This document shows positions 55,043 through 64,000 of a stretch of 64,000 bases of DNA, one piece after another. Each line of letters opens with the position of its first letter. Positions within the stretch are counted from its first letter, which is position 1. A program made the position numbers and the translations under genes. Source of the DNA: Pseudobacteroides cellulosolvens ATCC 35603 = DSM 2933 (lineage in GTDB: Bacteria; Bacillota; Clostridia; Acetivibrionales; DSM-2933); the NCBI RefSeq assembly GCF_001262605.1, contig NZ_LGTC01000001.1:4350001-4414000 (forward strand), in the 5' to 3' direction. The notes under the pieces were generated by a model. That model was not told the origin of the DNA, ran no database searches, and was given only the letters and a program-made list of their open reading frames with translations.

Positions 55043-56347
55043 TTAAGCATTTAAAATATTTCCCAGAATGTAATCCTCTTTTGCTTCTACAAGCTTTACA
55101 TCTAAGATTTTTCCCTTTGTATTGCTTCCTCCCCTTGATACAACACGGGAAAAATTCATAGTCAAGCCTTCCACATAGCCACTTAACAAATCGAACTCCT
55201 GCTCAAATAAAACCTGAACTGTTCTGCCTACCATTCTCATATTAAACTTATGCAAATTTCTATCTGACAGCTTTAAAAGGATTGAGCTCCTCTCCTCTTT
55301 TTTATCCGGTGTAACCTGATCTTTAAAAGTTGCTGCAACAGTACCCTTCCTTGGCGAATATTTAAAAACATGCATTTTGGTAAGAGCTATTTCCTCCAAA
55401 AAACCTAGTGTTTGGTTAAATTCAATATCTGTTTCTCCCGGAAAACCTACCATTATATCAGTTGTTATGGATACATCAGGTATATTGTCCCTTAAAAGTT
55501 TTACTACATTTGCATAATCCACTGTAGTATATTTCCTGTTCATTCTTTTTAAAGTTTCATCACACCCACTCTGAAGAGATATATGAAAATGAGGGCACAG
55601 CTTTCTAAGGTTCTTTACCTCTTCAACAAACTCCAAACTTACAATATTTGGCTCTATCGATCCCAATCTGATCCTTTCAATACCGTCAAAATCATGAATA
55701 TCCTTTATAATTTCAAGAAGTGAATATCCTATATCCCTTCCATAAGATGCCAAGTGTATCCCTGTAAGAACTATCTCCTTAAATCCGTTTTGTGCAAGTC
55801 CTTTAACTTCATTGATAACATCTTCCCTATTTCTGCTTCTTATCGGTCCCCTTGCATAAGGTATAATACAATATGAGCAATAATTATTACAACCGTCCTG
55901 GATCTTTAGTATTGCCCTTGTCCTTTCCTTATATGAAGTCACGTCAAGCTTTTCAAATTTGCTAAAGCATTTTATATCATCAACATAGTTTATTTTGCTG
56001 CTTCCCGATTTTATTTCCTCAAGAAACTCTATTATTTTTCCCTTATCCTTGGTTCCAACAACCATGTTAACCCCAGGTATACGCTCCACCTCTTCCGGCG
56101 AAGTCTGAGCATAGCAGCCTACAACTATAACAAAGGATTGGGGGTTGTTCTTCTTGGCTTTCCTTATGACATTCCGTGATTTTCTGTCACTCATGCCTGT
56201 AACTGTACAAGTGTTTATTACATAGACTTCAGCCATAGTATCAAAATCTACAACCTGATAGCCTTCATTCTCAAAAATCTCTGACATGGCACCGGTTTCA
56301 TACTGATTAACTTTACAGCCAAGTGTAAAAAAAGCAACTCTTTTCAT
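55043..56347 (-). CDS. mtaB: tRNA (N6-threonylcarbamoyladenosine37-C2) methylthiotransferase
   Basis: This 434-residue radical SAM enzyme converts t6A37 to ms2t6A in ANN-decoding tRNAs. The N-terminal UPF0004 domain has TLGCKVNQYETGAM, VINTCTVTGMSDRKSR and GCYAQTSPEEV with three cluster cysteines. The radical SAM motif is CNNYCSYCIIPYARGP. LQSGCDETLKRMNRKY and a C-terminal TRAM domain (RMVGRTVQVLFEQEF) follow. KVNQYET and SDRKSR distinguish it from MiaB. It is monocistronic by appearance. Confidence 0.94.
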   Translation of the reverse strand: MKRVAFFTLGCKVNQYETGAMSEIFENEGYQVVDFDTMAEVYVINTCTVTGMSDRKSRNVIRKAKKNNPQSFVIVVGCYAQTSPEEVERIPGVNMVVGTKDKGKIIEFLEEIKSGSSKINYVDDIKCFSKFEKLDVTSYKERTRAILKIQDGCNNYCSYCIIPYARGPIRSRNREDVINEVKGLAQNGFKEIVLTGIHLASYGRDIGYSLLEIIKDIHDFDGIERIRLGSIEPNIVSLEFVEEVKNLRKLCPHFHISLQSGCDETLKRMNRKYTTVDYANVVKLLRDNIPDVSITTDIMVGFPGETDIEFNQTLGFLEEIALTKMHVFKYSPRKGTVAATFKDQVTPDKKEERSSILLKLSDRNLHKFNMRMVGRTVQVLFEQEFDLLSGYVEGLTMNFSRVVSRGGSNTKGKILDVKLVEAKEDYILGNILNA

Positions 56348-56587
56348 TAAATTTCCCTCAATAACGTTTTATATATTTTTAATCAAAAGTTTGTTAGTTA
56401 TGCACAATTGGTGGTAAAACCCTTATATCAATGGCATTTCAACTACTTAATTATAAAACATTGCAAGTGATTTAACAATATCATCATTGACTTAGCACCA
56501 AAAACAGGATAATATTAATTTGAGATTGTTGTTATAATTACGTGTTTTATAGTAATACCAGCATTTAGAGAAAAGGGGGTTTGAATT

Positions 56588-56815
56588 ATGAAATCATTTA
56601 ACATTATTTTAAAATCCATTAATGATGTCAAAGACTTTGTTAATATCGTAAACAGATATGATTTTGATGTTGATTTGACATCAGGCCGTTATGTTGTTGA
56701 TGCTAAATCAATTATGGGAATATTTAGCTTGGATCTTGGAAAGCCAATTAAAGTTGATGTACATTCAGACGATTGTGAAAAATTCTGCGAAGAAGTTAAA
56801 AACTTTGTAGAATAA
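56588..56815 (+). CDS. HPr-like protein lacking the phosphorylatable His
   Basis: This 75-residue single-domain protein has the HPr fold pattern. The C-terminal half keeps the regulatory-serine region (DAKSIMGIFSLDLGKPIKVDVHS), matching LKSIMGVMSL in HPr. The segment that normally holds catalytic His15 (GxHARPA) reads INDVKDFVN, with no His at all. It therefore cannot relay phosphate in the PTS and resembles Crh in having only the serine site. A role as a CcpA co-effector, if HPr kinase recognises it, is inference. AAAAGGGGG precedes the ATG. It is monocistronic. Confidence 0.82.
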   Translation: MKSFNIILKSINDVKDFVNIVNRYDFDVDLTSGRYVVDAKSIMGIFSLDLGKPIKVDVHSDDCEKFCEEVKNFVE

Positions 56816-56843
56816 TCTGAAAAATCAATATACTAATGAATTA

Positions 56844-56980
56844 AACTTCCGATTTTGATAAGGGCATTTCAAAAAATACATCATTTAAGTATTTTTTATG
56901 GGATATCATCAATTCAGCTTTTTGAAATGCCCCATTGACCAGCTAATTATTTGCTAACATCTAAATCAAAATCGGAAGTT
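56844..56980. repeat. Nested palindromic element (MITE-like)
   Basis: A perfect 16-bp terminal inverted repeat, AACTTCCGATTTTGAT (56844-56859) and its complement (56965-56980), encloses a 14-bp inverted repeat GGGCATTTCAAAAA (56862-56875 with 56919-56932). That in turn encloses AAAAAATAC/GTATTTTTT (56871-56897). There is no coding capacity. Its ends (AACTTCCG...CGGAAGTTAT) resemble those of the structured repeat copies elsewhere in the window. It lies between convergent genes and may also stop transcription. Confidence 0.7.
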
Positions 56981-56991
56981 ATATTTTATTT

Positions 56992-57432
56992 CTAGTGTTT
57001 TTCACTTATTACTTCTATATCGTTTCTTAAAAGCAGTTCTGAAGTTACTCCATTTCCATCTATCAATCTTCCTGAAAAAGTACCGTCATAAACTTTGCCG
57101 TAGCCGCAAGAAGGGCTCTTTGATTTTAAAATGGCTTTCTTTACGTTAAGCAGCTTAGCTATTTTTAGAACTTCCTGTGCACCCTTTATAAACTCCTCGG
57201 TCATATCCCTGCCATCTTCTCTTACCACACTGCATTTAGAATCTAAAACATCCGCACCCGAACCTCCTGCTATTTCAGTTTTAAGCCTTGGGGTGGGACA
57301 TCCTCCTAGCTGCTCCGGGCATACAGGTATGGCTTGCCCTTTTGAGACAAGCTCAATAATTCTATCATCCGCATTGTTTCCACCATTATACTTGCAGTCA
57401 ATGCCTGCTAAACATGCACTTACAATTATCAT
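56992..57432 (-). CDS. DUF523 family protein
   Basis: This 146-residue protein has the conserved DUF523 cysteine pattern: SACLAGIDCKYNGG, PVCPEQLGGCPTPR and LKSKSPSCGYGKVYDG. It looks like a metal or Fe-S protein, but the function is not established (related to 2-thiouracil desulfurase-type domains). It begins four bases after the rnr stop codon, so it is co-transcribed with RNase R. Confidence 0.9.
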   Translation of the reverse strand: MIIVSACLAGIDCKYNGGNNADDRIIELVSKGQAIPVCPEQLGGCPTPRLKTEIAGGSGADVLDSKCSVVREDGRDMTEEFIKGAQEVLKIAKLLNVKKAILKSKSPSCGYGKVYDGTFSGRLIDGNGVTSELLLRNDIEVISEKH

Positions 57433-57436
57433 CCTC

Positions 57437-59797
57437 TTACCTTCTCACTTTTCTACCCTTTATATTCATTCTAACCTTATGGCCAACTTTATCCCATTTT
57501 CTCGGCCTCTTGTCTTTTTTCTCTGAGGAATCGGTATCATCCGTTTCATGAATATTTTCTGCAATTACAGCTTCGGACAAGTTCTCAACTGCATCTCTAG
57601 ACCGTTGCTTACCCTTTTTATGATTACCTTTTGATTTATTATATCCGGTAAAATCATCATTGTCTTCATCGCTTGCTAAAACAAATTCAAGCTGTCTTTT
57701 AGCAATATCTGCTTTTGCAAGCTGTACCTGCACTATATCTCCAATACGGTAAATCTTCCTGTTCCTTTCTCCGAAGAGAAGATACTGTTCTTCATCAAAA
57801 ACATAGTAGTCATCTTCCATGCTACTCATCCTTACAAGACCTTCTATTGTATTATCAAGCTCTATAAACATGCCAAAGGAAGTCACGCTTGAGATTATTC
57901 CCTCAAAGACCTTACCCTCATGCTGCTTCATATATTCAACCTTTTTCAGATCCTCTGTCTCTCTCTCTGCCTCTTCCGCTGCCCTCTCTCTCTCCGAACA
58001 GCGTCTGGCGATATCAGGCAGACGTTCATTGAGCTCATCTTCCCTGTTCTCATTTAACTTACCTCTTAGATATTCTTTCATAATTCTATGAATTATAAGG
58101 TCAGGGTATCTTCTTATAGGAGAAGTAAAATGACAATAGAATTTTGCTGCCAGTCCAAAGTGACCGTCGCTTTCATGGCTATACCTTGCCTTCTGCAAGG
58201 ATCTTAACATGACAGTACTAATAATTCTCTCTTCTTTGGTCCCTTTTACCTTGCTCAATAAATCCTGATAAGCTTTTGGATGTACTTGCCCCGAGCCTTT
58301 CAAATGGTATCCCAACTTGTTTATAAAGTCACTGAAGGACTGTATTTTTTCAATATCAGGTTCTTCATGTATCCTGTAAACAAATGGTGCATTAGCCCAA
58401 TAAAAATGCTCTGCAACAGTTTCATTACAAATAAGCATAAACTCTTCGATAATTTTGTTTGCAATTGTGTACTCATATTTCTTTATATCAATGGGTTCTC
58501 CCTTTTCGTTAAGTATTATCTTGGCCTCATCGAAATCAAAGTCGATAGCTCCTCTGGAAAATCGCTTCTTTCTCAATATTAAAGCAAGCTCCTTCATCAA
58601 TTCGAAGTTACTTATTAGATAATCATATCTTTGGTAAAGCTCAGGATTTTTCTCCTCAAGTATTTTATAAACATTTGTGTAGGTCATTCTTTCGTCTATA
58701 TTTATAACACTTTCAAAAATTTCATGATTTATAATTCTGCCCTGCTTATCTATATCCATAAATACAGAAAATGCCAGCCTATCAACCTGCGGATTAAGAC
58801 TGCAAATCCCATTTGACAGCTTTTTAGGCAGCATTGGTATTACCCTGTCAACAAGATAAACACTGGTTCCTCTTTTCACTGCTTCCTTATCTAGCGGGGA
58901 GTTTTCAGTAACATAATAGCTTACATCAGCAATATGTACACCCAGTCTGTAATTCCCCTCTGGAAGCCTTTCTACTGAAACAGCATCATCCAAGTCTTTT
59001 GCGTCTTCACCGTCTATGGTAACCATTCTTAATCCTCTTAAATCACGCCTGCCTTTAATCATATCCTCAGTAACCGTTTCACTGATGTTTTCAGCCTGAT
59101 TTAAGGCAGCCTCATCAAACTGCTGAGCAAGGTTATGTGCTTTTATAATAGATAAAATATCATTGCCCGGATCGTCCTTGTGCCCTATTATTTCTATGAT
59201 CCTGCCTTCAGCATTTCTTCTCTGCTCAGGCCATTTTATAAGCTCAACAACTACTTTTTCACCTGATTTTGCACCATTTATCTCATCCTTTGGGATAAAA
59301 ATATCCGAAGTTATTCTTCTATCATCAGGTATGACAAATCCAAAATATTTGCTGCTTTCAAAAGTACCAACAATGGAGGTATTAGCCCTTTTTAAAATTT
59401 TGATTACTTCACCTTCAGCTCTTTTACCCCCTGTATTTGACTTATTTATACGTGCAATTACTCTGTCATTATGCATGGCACCATGTAATGAATCTCCGGA
59501 AATAAAAACATCACCGGCTTCCTCTTCATCAGGTATTACAAATCCGAATCCCCTGTCGCTTCCCTGCAATCGCCCCGTAATAAGACTCATTCTCTCCGGT
59601 ACTCCATATCTGTCTTTGCGAGTCTTATATATTTTCCCTTCTTCCTCCAGTTCTTTGATAACCTCCTCAAAGTCACTTATATCCGAAGCAGGAACATCCA
59701 ATACGGTCACAAGTTCTTTAAAGAGAAGAGGTTTGTACGCATCTTCCTTCATAAACAATACTATTCTGTTTTTTCTTTCATTCCTCAATTCACTCAT
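57437..59797 (-). CDS. rnr: Ribonuclease R (VacB)
   Basis: This 786-residue processive 3'-5' exoribonuclease degrades structured RNA. An N-terminal helix-turn-helix (about 10-60) is followed by two cold-shock domains (about 70-230). The RNB catalytic core has TIDGEDAKDLDDAVSVERL with its aspartate cluster, RIHEEPD, and FCHFTSPIRRYPDLIIHR. An S1 domain at about 630-710 (GKVFEGIISSVTSFGMFIEL) precedes a basic, low-complexity tail. In many Firmicutes it sits between secG and smpB; secG is upstream here (about 240 bases away) but smpB is absent and DUF523 follows. Confidence 0.96.
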   Translation of the reverse strand: MSELRNERKNRIVLFMKEDAYKPLLFKELVTVLDVPASDISDFEEVIKELEEEGKIYKTRKDRYGVPERMSLITGRLQGSDRGFGFVIPDEEEAGDVFISGDSLHGAMHNDRVIARINKSNTGGKRAEGEVIKILKRANTSIVGTFESSKYFGFVIPDDRRITSDIFIPKDEINGAKSGEKVVVELIKWPEQRRNAEGRIIEIIGHKDDPGNDILSIIKAHNLAQQFDEAALNQAENISETVTEDMIKGRRDLRGLRMVTIDGEDAKDLDDAVSVERLPEGNYRLGVHIADVSYYVTENSPLDKEAVKRGTSVYLVDRVIPMLPKKLSNGICSLNPQVDRLAFSVFMDIDKQGRIINHEIFESVINIDERMTYTNVYKILEEKNPELYQRYDYLISNFELMKELALILRKKRFSRGAIDFDFDEAKIILNEKGEPIDIKKYEYTIANKIIEEFMLICNETVAEHFYWANAPFVYRIHEEPDIEKIQSFSDFINKLGYHLKGSGQVHPKAYQDLLSKVKGTKEERIISTVMLRSLQKARYSHESDGHFGLAAKFYCHFTSPIRRYPDLIIHRIMKEYLRGKLNENREDELNERLPDIARRCSERERAAEEAERETEDLKKVEYMKQHEGKVFEGIISSVTSFGMFIELDNTIEGLVRMSSMEDDYYVFDEEQYLLFGERNRKIYRIGDIVQVQLAKADIAKRQLEFVLASDEDNDDFTGYNKSKGNHKKGKQRSRDAVENLSEAVIAENIHETDDTDSSEKKDKRPRKWDKVGHKVRMNIKGRKVRR

Positions 59798-59975
59798 AAA
59801 AAACTATTCCTTCCGTTTATTTTTTATTGTTCCCATGGTTTTTTGCACTATACTGCAAAATATACTAATTTTTATATCACTTTCATATGGATTAAAATGT
59901 TATTAATTTTACATTTGTCACTTTTTTATAGATTATTTTATGTACAGATACCAAACTGTAAAAATCTTAAACATA

Positions 59976-60010
59976 AATAAAAAACAACTACCAATAACGA
60001 TAGTTGTCTT
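59976..60010 (-). terminator. Terminator of secG
   Basis: On the minus strand, ACAACTA pairs with TAGTTGT, followed by a T-run. Confidence 0.75.
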
Positions 60011-60033
60011 GTTAACCAGTGTAAAATTTTCTA

Positions 60034-60279
60034 TTATTTGTTTAAAAGCAACTCCAATGCTATTGAAGTGACAAGAAACAATATAGCTGCTACAGCTGTG
60101 TACTTACTCAGTAATGCATCAATGGTTCTACCTTTATTTTTTCCAAAAAAAGTCTCAGCACCACCTGCAATTGAACCGGATAAACCAGCCTGCTTACCTG
60201 ATTGTAACAACACTACTACTATTAGTATTATAGCTAATAATATATGAAATATATTCACAATGATATTTACTGCACTCAT
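60034..60279 (-). CDS. secG: Preprotein translocase subunit SecG
   Basis: This 81-residue membrane protein of the SecYEG channel has two transmembrane helices (NIFHILLAIILIVVVLLQ and VAAILFLVTSIALELLL) around the conserved GKQAGLSGSIAGGAETFFGKNKGR loop. The ATG at 60279 has GGAGG eight bases upstream; longer in-frame starts lack a ribosome binding site and would add a spurious hydrophobic leader. Confidence 0.95.
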   Translation of the reverse strand: MSAVNIIVNIFHILLAIILIVVVLLQSGKQAGLSGSIAGGAETFFGKNKGRTIDALLSKYTAVAAILFLVTSIALELLLNK

Positions 60280-60387
60280 TATAAAGCACCTCCATGGCAA
60301 ATTGACAACTAATATTGTAACATATATAAAAACAAAAAACAAGCATTATATGATGCCATTTTTAATATTTTTTCCAGACATAAAGTC

Positions 60388-60440
60388 AAAATACTGATGC
60401 AGGGCACCAATTAAAATCGATACCCGGCATCAGCATTTTT
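60388..60440 (-). terminator. Terminator of the SLH-anchored xylanase
   Basis: AAAATACTGATGC and GCATCAGCATTTTT pair, with GGG/CCC extending the stem. It lies just past the xylanase stop codon. Confidence 0.8.
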
Positions 60441-60456
60441 AATTGTTTATAAGATA

Positions 60457-63400
60457 CTATCTGTTATAAACTGAGTACATAATAACCGCTACTTCAGCTC
60501 TTGTTGTTTTTTGAGCAGGAGTGATCATGTTGGCACTACCCTTAATCATTCCTTCCTTTACAAGTACTGCAACGCTCTGTACCGCATAAACGGATATTTC
60601 TGAAGCATCACTGAAGCTACTGATAACTGCTTCATCCGCTTCAGGTAAATTTTTGCCTGCTGCTTTGAGCCCTTTAACTATAAGTACCATCATATCCTGC
60701 CTTGTAATCTGTTCATCAGGCTTAAATTTATTGTCTCCGCTTCCATTTGTTATACCCAGTTTCTTTGCTATACCGATATCCTGATAGTAATATTTTCCTT
60801 CAACTACATCGGTAAAGTTGGAGTCTACTCTTGCATTTAATCCCAATGTTCTCACCAACAGGCATATAAAGTCGGCTCTTGTAATATTACCTGATGGTTC
60901 AAAAGTGTTAAGTTTTTCAGAAGTACCATCAATAACTCCTTTTGATGAAAGAACTTCTATCTGTTTTTTAGCCCAGGAATGCTTTCCAATATCACTAAAG
61001 GTTTTCTTTTCAAAAGCAATTGCATATTTACTGAAATGGGTTGTTGTAAACGTCACCTTCCCGGACGCAGCATCATATTTTCCACTTGGTATATTAATTA
61101 TTTTACCGGCAGGATCAATATAACGCACAACAATGTGTTCCAAGTTCCTCAGTTCTTCGGTAGTAGGCTCATAGTCTATGGATACTGTAACTGGTGCATC
61201 AGGGTTGTTCCATGATATAGGATTATTACCAACCTTTGCATTGAGTTCTATTACAGGCCTGTTACCCACTATCTTCTTTATCTCTTCATTCAATTGGGAT
61301 GTATCAGCCTTTGCTACAGCAAGAGCTACGTTGTTTACATTCTTGTTTTCTTGTTTCGAATTACTCATCATGTTGCCCGGTATCACAATTTCAGCTACAG
61401 GTGTCTTGATTTCAATCTTCTTCTCTATCTTTTCAGCAGATAAGGCTTGCAACGGAAGCTCCTGAGTATATTTTTCAGCACCTTCCACCTTTTCTACCTC
61501 TATAACTAGCTTTTTAACACCGTTATTGTCCTCTTTTGCTTTTTCCAAGGCTTGATTGAGGGTATTTAAATCTACAGTCGTACTAACAATTTTTCTTTCT
61601 GCATCAACAACAGGTTTAATTGGAATTTTAACTCCTTCAGGCGTTGGAACAGGTGTTTTTTCTGGGGTTGATGTTGCTAATGGCCCAGGTGTCTTTGTAG
61701 GATTTGGTGTTGGTGTTGGTGTTGGACTTGGACTTGGTGTTGATGTCGCAGTAGGACTTGGTGTAGCTGTTGATATCACAACGGGCGGTTGATAATTGCT
61801 CAGCCCATTGATCGCCGCTTGTAATTGTGCAAAAGCTGTATCAACCTGGTTTTGTGTTGCGTTTGCGTTTAAGTTTACTGCAATTGCATCTGTTAGTTTT
61901 GACTGCATTGCCGACCATGAAGCCGATGTGTATGCTGAACTACTCAATCCTTGTGCCTCGGTTATTTTTGCTGCAAGAGCCGTTTTGATTGCCGTTGCAA
62001 GCATTAAAGTACCAAACCCTCTTGTATCAATATATGTCATATTGGTACTGTCGTTCCATGAAGCCGCACTATCCCTTTTTCCGTCACCGTCTTCATCATT
62101 GTTTACATGTACGTCAAAACCGATGAGTTTTCCAGCCTGGGGCTGAATGTAGTCCAAATCTATTGCTGCCTCAACTACATATCCTATTTCTGTAATATTA
62201 TCACTGGCGTATACCGTCCGTGTAACAGATTGGATTTTACTTTCATTGCCATTTGATCCAAAATCCTGAACATTCGCATAATTAACATAGTAATGTGCAT
62301 CATCACCTCCATACCCGTTTGACCTATCCATATATTGATCTATGAAAATTTCAACAGAGTCTTGATTATAAGCATTGTCATCATTTTTGACCAGCTTACT
62401 ATCAGTTACATGGGCATAAACATAAAGTTTTTCACTATCCCACATTGTTCTTACTTTAGCTTTGGAACCACTTGACCCAACTACCCATTTATCAGTTGTT
62501 ATTTCATCTGCACTGTTCCACATAGTATCCATTGTACCATCTATATTGGGAGTACCATTTACAGCATTGGCAACATAAATACTTTCACATAAAGTAAGGT
62601 TTCCAAACTTGGAAGTATCGGTATTCTGACTGTTTGATTTGTCATTCCATGACAGTACTGCACCAGTATCATTATCTGTAAAGCGAATGTCGTAATTTTT
62701 TACATCATGCAACACTGCAGTAGAAAGTGGAATTACAGCTTCAATCCTATATCCGGCTGTAATCTCCTTAACTGTGTACTGAGCACCTTCTCCTGTACTA
62801 TCCCTGGTAAATACATAATTTGCGTCTTCTACAAAAACCTCAACCTTGTCATTGCTGTTTATTTGGGAATCGCTCACCTCTGCAAGGATATAAAGATTTT
62901 GATCGTCCCACAGTGTTTTAAAATAACCTTTAAAAGCACTGCTGTCCATGACAGGTGTAAAACTACTGATACTCCAAACATGCTCTGTGTTTCCATCAAT
63001 CACAGGAGTTCCCTTAGAAGATTTCAAATTTTGTATTAAAGCAGGCAATTGATCAGGATCAACTATACCCCAATATGCGTACTTAGCCTGATATTTGGAG
63101 TCAAAAAGAAGTGGTGCTTCCAATCTGGCAATTGGAAAAGTTGATAGCCAAGTATGTTCATCGCTTATTCCCCACAAAGTTACATTGCTAATATATTGTT
63201 TGACCGACTTAAATGCCTCAAACAATTCTTTATATCTGTAACCTTGATGAATAAGGATACTTTCCGGAATTGTTTCATACTTGCTCTTATCATTGTTATT
63301 GTAAATACTAACATCCAACTCAGTAATCTGATTATCCAATCCAAGTTCACCGAATTTTTTAATTGAATCGATCATATAATCCACAGAGGGTTGATATATG

Positions 63401-64000
63401 TTTATATGTGTCTGATGGCCTACACCGTCAATGGGTACACCTTGGTTTTTGAGTTCAACAATCAGATTATATAACCAATCTCTTTTCTTTGGGTCGTTAG
63501 TATTATAATCATTAATATACAACTTGCCTGTCCAACCATTTTTGTCCAACTCAGAACGTGTTGATATAAATGCTTGTTTTATAAAATCCTTACCGGTAAT
63601 ATTATACCATTTACTGTTACGCATTCCATCCGGTCTATCCTGGTCTATAACCTCGTTTACAACATCCCAAGAATCAACGACACTGCCATACCTGTCAACA
63701 ACGGTACGGATATATGTATCCAGCCTCTTTAAAAGTAACGCTTTATTAGCGGCCCTTTTTACCGGGTCTGTCTCAAGGGACATATCATTACCATTATCAT
63801 CTCTAAACCACCAATCAGGGGTCTGTTGATGCCATACAAGAGTATGGAATCTCAAGTCCATACCGTTATCCTCTGTAAACTGAACTATCCTATCAGCTTC
63901 AACCCAATTAAAATCATCTTTATTACGTTGAATTGATTCAGGTTTCATTTCATTATCAGCAACAACACTATTAAAATGTTTTTGCATGAGATTACTGATT
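60457..64000 (-). CDS. Cell-surface GH10 xylanase with CBM9-like and SLH domains (N-terminus outside window)
   Basis: The frame stays open to the window end, so the N-terminus is missing (signal peptide and probably CBM22 domains, by analogy with XynX-type enzymes). Numbering from Met at 63987, residues 1-330 are GH10, with acid/base Glu112 in WDVVNEVID and nucleophile Glu223 in ITELDVSIY. Two CBM9/DOMON-like domains follow (about 335-505, starting GTPVIDGNTEHVW; and 512-690, starting GTPNIDGTMDTMW). Next come a FIVAR-like helical module, a Pro/Thr linker, a beta-rich region, and three SLH domains at the end (about 1000-1176; for example FSDIGKHSWAKKQIEVLSSKG). It should be anchored to the S-layer and attack xylan at the cell surface, complementing the cellulosomal xylanase at 38226. 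Confidence 0.95.
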   Translation of the reverse strand, partial: ISNLMQKHFNSVVADNEMKPESIQRNKDDFNWVEADRIVQFTEDNGMDLRFHTLVWHQQTPDWWFRDDNGNDMSLETDPVKRAANKALLLKRLDTYIRTVVDRYGSVVDSWDVVNEVIDQDRPDGMRNSKWYNITGKDFIKQAFISTRSELDKNGWTGKLYINDYNTNDPKKRDWLYNLIVELKNQGVPIDGVGHQTHINIYQPSVDYMIDSIKKFGELGLDNQITELDVSIYNNNDKSKYETIPESILIHQGYRYKELFEAFKSVKQYISNVTLWGISDEHTWLSTFPIARLEAPLLFDSKYQAKYAYWGIVDPDQLPALIQNLKSSKGTPVIDGNTEHVWSISSFTPVMDSSAFKGYFKTLWDDQNLYILAEVSDSQINSNDKVEVFVEDANYVFTRDSTGEGAQYTVKEITAGYRIEAVIPLSTAVLHDVKNYDIRFTDNDTGAVLSWNDKSNSQNTDTSKFGNLTLCESIYVANAVNGTPNIDGTMDTMWNSADEITTDKWVVGSSGSKAKVRTMWDSEKLYVYAHVTDSKLVKNDDNAYNQDSVEIFIDQYMDRSNGYGGDDAHYYVNYANVQDFGSNGNESKIQSVTRTVYASDNITEIGYVVEAAIDLDYIQPQAGKLIGFDVHVNNDEDGDGKRDSAASWNDSTNMTYIDTRGFGTLMLATAIKTALAAKITEAQGLSSSAYTSASWSAMQSKLTDAIAVNLNANATQNQVDTAFAQLQAAINGLSNYQPPVVISTATPSPTATSTPSPSPTPTPTPNPTKTPGPLATSTPEKTPVPTPEGVKIPIKPVVDAERKIVSTTVDLNTLNQALEKAKEDNNGVKKLVIEVEKVEGAEKYTQELPLQALSAEKIEKKIEIKTPVAEIVIPGNMMSNSKQENKNVNNVALAVAKADTSQLNEEIKKIVGNRPVIELNAKVGNNPISWNNPDAPVTVSIDYEPTTEELRNLEHIVVRYIDPAGKIINIPSGKYDAASGKVTFTTTHFSKYAIAFEKKTFSDIGKHSWAKKQIEVLSSKGVIDGTSEKLNTFEPSGNITRADFICLLVRTLGLNARVDSNFTDVVEGKYYYQDIGIAKKLGITNGSGDNKFKPDEQITRQDMMVLIVKGLKAAGKNLPEADEAVISSFSDASEISVYAVQSVAVLVKEGMIKGSANMITPAQKTTRAEVAVIMYSVYNR

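Noticed and set aside
59163-59906. A 247-codon plus-strand frame over the 5' end of rnr.
   Set aside because: It is antisense to the cold-shock domains of RNase R, has no ribosome binding site or recognisable domain, and the minus-strand protein is clearly conserved.
61640-61795. GT-rich tandem repetition on the plus strand.
   Set aside because: It is the Pro/Thr/Ser linker of the SLH xylanase on the minus strand; the repetition follows codon use.

Overview
The window is low-GC DNA from an anaerobic, spore-forming, motile Clostridia species that degrades plant cell walls. It carries a spore-cortex lytic enzyme, MCP chemoreceptors behind SigD-type promoters, a PPi-dependent phosphofructokinase, a multimodular xylanase with a dockerin, and a second xylanase with S-layer homology (SLH) domains. 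These point to a cellulosome-producing relative of Acetivibrio, Ruminiclostridium or Pseudobacteroides. The dockerin repeats carry Asn-Met-Ala-Asp at the recognition positions, which looks more type II-like than classical type I. The species assignment is inference.

Layout. 1-9.3 kb: end of a sensor kinase, sleB, a cyclophilin, purL, a LysR regulator, and an XRE-cupin regulator with an acyl-CoA synthetase. 9.3-16.2 kb: htpG under a CIRCE operator, then two paralogous chemoreceptors. 16.2-22 kb: a three-gene 2-hydroxyacyl-CoA-dehydratase-type activase operon, then divergent fba and pfp. 22-25.7 kb: a small redox operon and small hypothetical genes. 25.8-34.3 kb: the conserved ribosome and RNA block yhbY, obg, rpmA-prp-rplU, rng and a radical-SAM protein, then pdxA. 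34.5-37.6 kb: tRNA-Pro and a binding protein plus histidine kinase pair. 38.2-41 kb: a GH11-GH10-dockerin-CE4 xylanase. 41.4-50.4 kb: the c-di-GMP locus. 50.5-60.3 kb: housekeeping (radC, yrzB-like, ruvX, ireB, mtaB, rnr, secG). 60.5-64 kb: the SLH-anchored GH10 xylanase, cut by the window end.

The most remarkable region is 41.4-50.4 kb. Two co-transcribed paralogous proteins of about 1245 residues each carry an N-terminal GGDEF diguanylate cyclase, two P-loop NTPase modules (the second STAND/NB-ARC-like) and C-terminal TPRs. They are transcribed away from a secreted transglutaminase-like enzyme whose leader holds two c-di-GMP-I riboswitches in tandem. The first has a terminator with a visible antiterminator pairing. 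The second appears split by a structured insert of about 190 nt in P3, and its 3' half abuts the ribosome binding site. The locus therefore encodes both makers and sensors of c-di-GMP.

A second unexplained signal is a small structured intergenic repeat of about 115 bp, with two complete copies (1831-1947 and 6880-6994) and partial copies near 53.35 and 52.87 kb. Both stems show compensatory base changes. A related-looking nested palindrome sits at 56844-56980. Start codons were moved inward where a Shine-Dalgarno sequence supports it. All functions are inferred from reading the sequence; no database search was run.
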